Assembly (NCBI RefSeq): GCF_050947335.1 | Contig: NC_134991.1 | Location: forward strand, 7,874,001 to 7,938,000 | Direction of reading: 5' to 3' | From: Megachile rotundata | Lineage: Eukaryota > Arthropoda > Insecta > Hymenoptera > Megachilidae | Length of the DNA stretch: 64,000 nt | In this document: positions 62,765 through 64,000 of the stretch, piece by piece | Layout of the letters: every line of letters starts with the position of its first letter | Numbering within the stretch: the first letter of the stretch is position 1 | The notes under the pieces: generated by a model | Databases searched by the model: none | What the model was told of the DNA's origin: nothing | What the model saw: the letters and a program-made list of their open reading frames with translations, nothing else | Made by a program: the position numbers and the translations under genes

Positions 62765-64000
62765 AATTTTGTTGCTGATAAATCTTTGGATGGAATAAGC
62801 TACCATTTTGTTACTGATAAATTTTCGGACGAAGCGAGAAAGAACCTTGTTACTGATTAATCTTCAGGTGAAATGGGATACAACCTTGTTGTTGATTAAT
62901 CTTCAGGTGAAATGAGATACAACCTTGTTGTTGATTAATCTTCAGGTGAAATGAAATACAACTTTGTTATTGACTAATTTTTGGGTGAAATAAGATACAA
63001 TTTTGTTACTAATAAATCTTCAGGTGAAATGAGATATAATTTTGTTTTTTATAAATTTTCAGGTGAAATGAGATACAATTTTGTTATTGATAAACCTTCA
63101 GGTTAGGTAAAATACAATTTAGTTATTGATAAACCTTCAGATGAAAGAAAATACAATTTTGTTATCGATAAATCTTCAGATAAAATAGAATTTTTGTTAC
63201 TGATAAATATTCATGTGAAACAGGTTACAATTTTGGTACTGATAAATTTTCAGGTGAAATGAGACATAATTTTGTTCTTCATAAATTTTCAGGTGAAACG
63301 AGATATAATTTTGTTACTGATAAATCTTCAGGTGTGGTAAAATACAATTTTGTCATTGATAAATCTTCAGATACAATAAAAAACATTTTTGTTACTGATA
63401 AATATTCAGATACAATAAAATACATTTTTGTTACTGATAAATGTTCATATGACACAAGTTATAATTTTATTGCTGATAAATCTTTAGATGAAATGAGCTA
63501 CAATTTTGTTCTTCATAAATTTTCAGGTGAAACGAGATATAATTTTGTTTCTAATAAACCTTCAGGTGAGGTTAAATAGAATTTTGTTATTGATAAACCC
63601 TCAGATGAAATAAAATACAATTTTGTCATTGATAAATCTTCAGATACAATAAAATACATTTTTGTTACTGATAAATATTCATATGACACAAGTTATAATT
63701 TTATTGCTGATAAATCTTTAGATGAAATGAGCTACAATTTTGTTCTTCATAAATTTTCAGGTGAAACGAGATATAATTTTGTTTCTAATAAACCTTCAGG
63801 TGAGGTTAAATAGAATTTTGTTATTGATAAACCCTCAGATGAAATAAACTACAATTTTGTCATTGATAAATCTTTAGATACAATAAAATACATTTTTGTT
63901 ACTGATAAATGTTCATATGACACAAGTTACAATTTTATTACTGATAAATCTTCAGGTGAGGTAAAATACAATATTGTTATTGATAAATTTTCACACAAAA
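62765..64000. repeat. 39-bp minisatellite with 234-bp higher-order unit, runs off window
   Basis: Units of type AATTTTGTTACTGATAAATC, then TTCAGGTGAAATGAGATAC (39 bp), about 31 copies. The pattern GTTTCTAATAAACCTTCAGG recurs at 63547 and 63781, 234 bp (6 x 39) apart. An open frame of 13-residue repeats (NFVTDKSSGVVKY type) spans 63259-63579 but is closed by TAG codons inside the higher-order unit. Confidence 0.93.

Noticed and set aside
58096..64000. Missing first exon of the SLC16-like transporter
   Set aside because: I looked on the minus strand for a DGGWGW-type segment with a phase-1 donor and found none; it is probably beyond the right edge.

Overview
The window looks like nuclear DNA of an insect, plausibly a bee or other hymenopteran. 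Evidence for this is the AT-rich background with CpG-rich islets, short exons with GT/AG introns, degenerate TTAGG-type repeats and insect-like protein families. The species assignment is inference. No bacterial-type operons, CRISPR arrays, rRNA or tRNA genes were seen. Four protein-coding loci can be supported, all on the minus strand between about 33 and 58 kb. The rest is intergenic or intronic DNA with an unusually heavy load of tandem repeats.

Genes in minus-strand order. (1) 58095-50524: seven exons of a monocarboxylate-transporter-like (SLC16/MFS) protein. Its first coding exon or exons lie beyond the right edge. (2) 44689-42435 and (3) 39608-35766: two complete, head-to-tail paralogs of the DRAM (damage-regulated autophagy modulator; Frag1/DRAM/Sfk1) family. 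Both have five coding exons, and the internal exons have identical lengths (122, 227 and 139 bp). (4) 35189-32968: one long open exon (about 740 codons) of an unrecognised acidic, low-complexity protein. It has a C-terminal hydrophobic anchor and a threefold YxVANSH-type repeat, and its 5' exon was not found.

Repeat landscape from left to right: 60-bp repeats (3.9 kb), an 8-bp satellite (4.7-5.35 kb), 172-bp units rich in CCTAA (7.1-8.1 kb), an 18-bp CATATG array (9.3-9.6 kb), a 15-bp GCGTG array (11.8-12.9 kb), G-rich AATTTGGG-type tracts (several), TTAGGTT-rich units (16.3-17 kb), a 248-bp higher-order array of CACGCG 15-mers (19.3-20.5 kb), 91-bp units (22.3-23 kb), an inverted-repeat element at 24.2-25.16 kb that carries CACGCG 15-mers in both arms, a 9-bp array (27.1-27.7 kb), a second GCGTG array inside a DRAM intron (36.5-37.6 kb), an ACTAGATT satellite (46-46.45 kb), a minisatellite with an exact 360-bp duplication in a transporter intron (53.6-55.1 kb), a 112-bp higher-order array (58.6-59.5 kb), and a 39-bp minisatellite running off the right edge (62.8-64 kb).

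The first 32 kb contain no gene I can support. Most long open frames there come from tandem repeats whose unit length is a multiple of three. The genes do not form an obvious pathway. The DRAM proteins are predicted multi-pass endolysosomal membrane proteins, the transporter is a plasma-membrane-type MFS carrier, and the acidic protein is a possible tail-anchored protein. The most unusual content is the (GCGTG N10) 15-mer family, which occurs at four loci and is carried inside a long inverted-repeat element.
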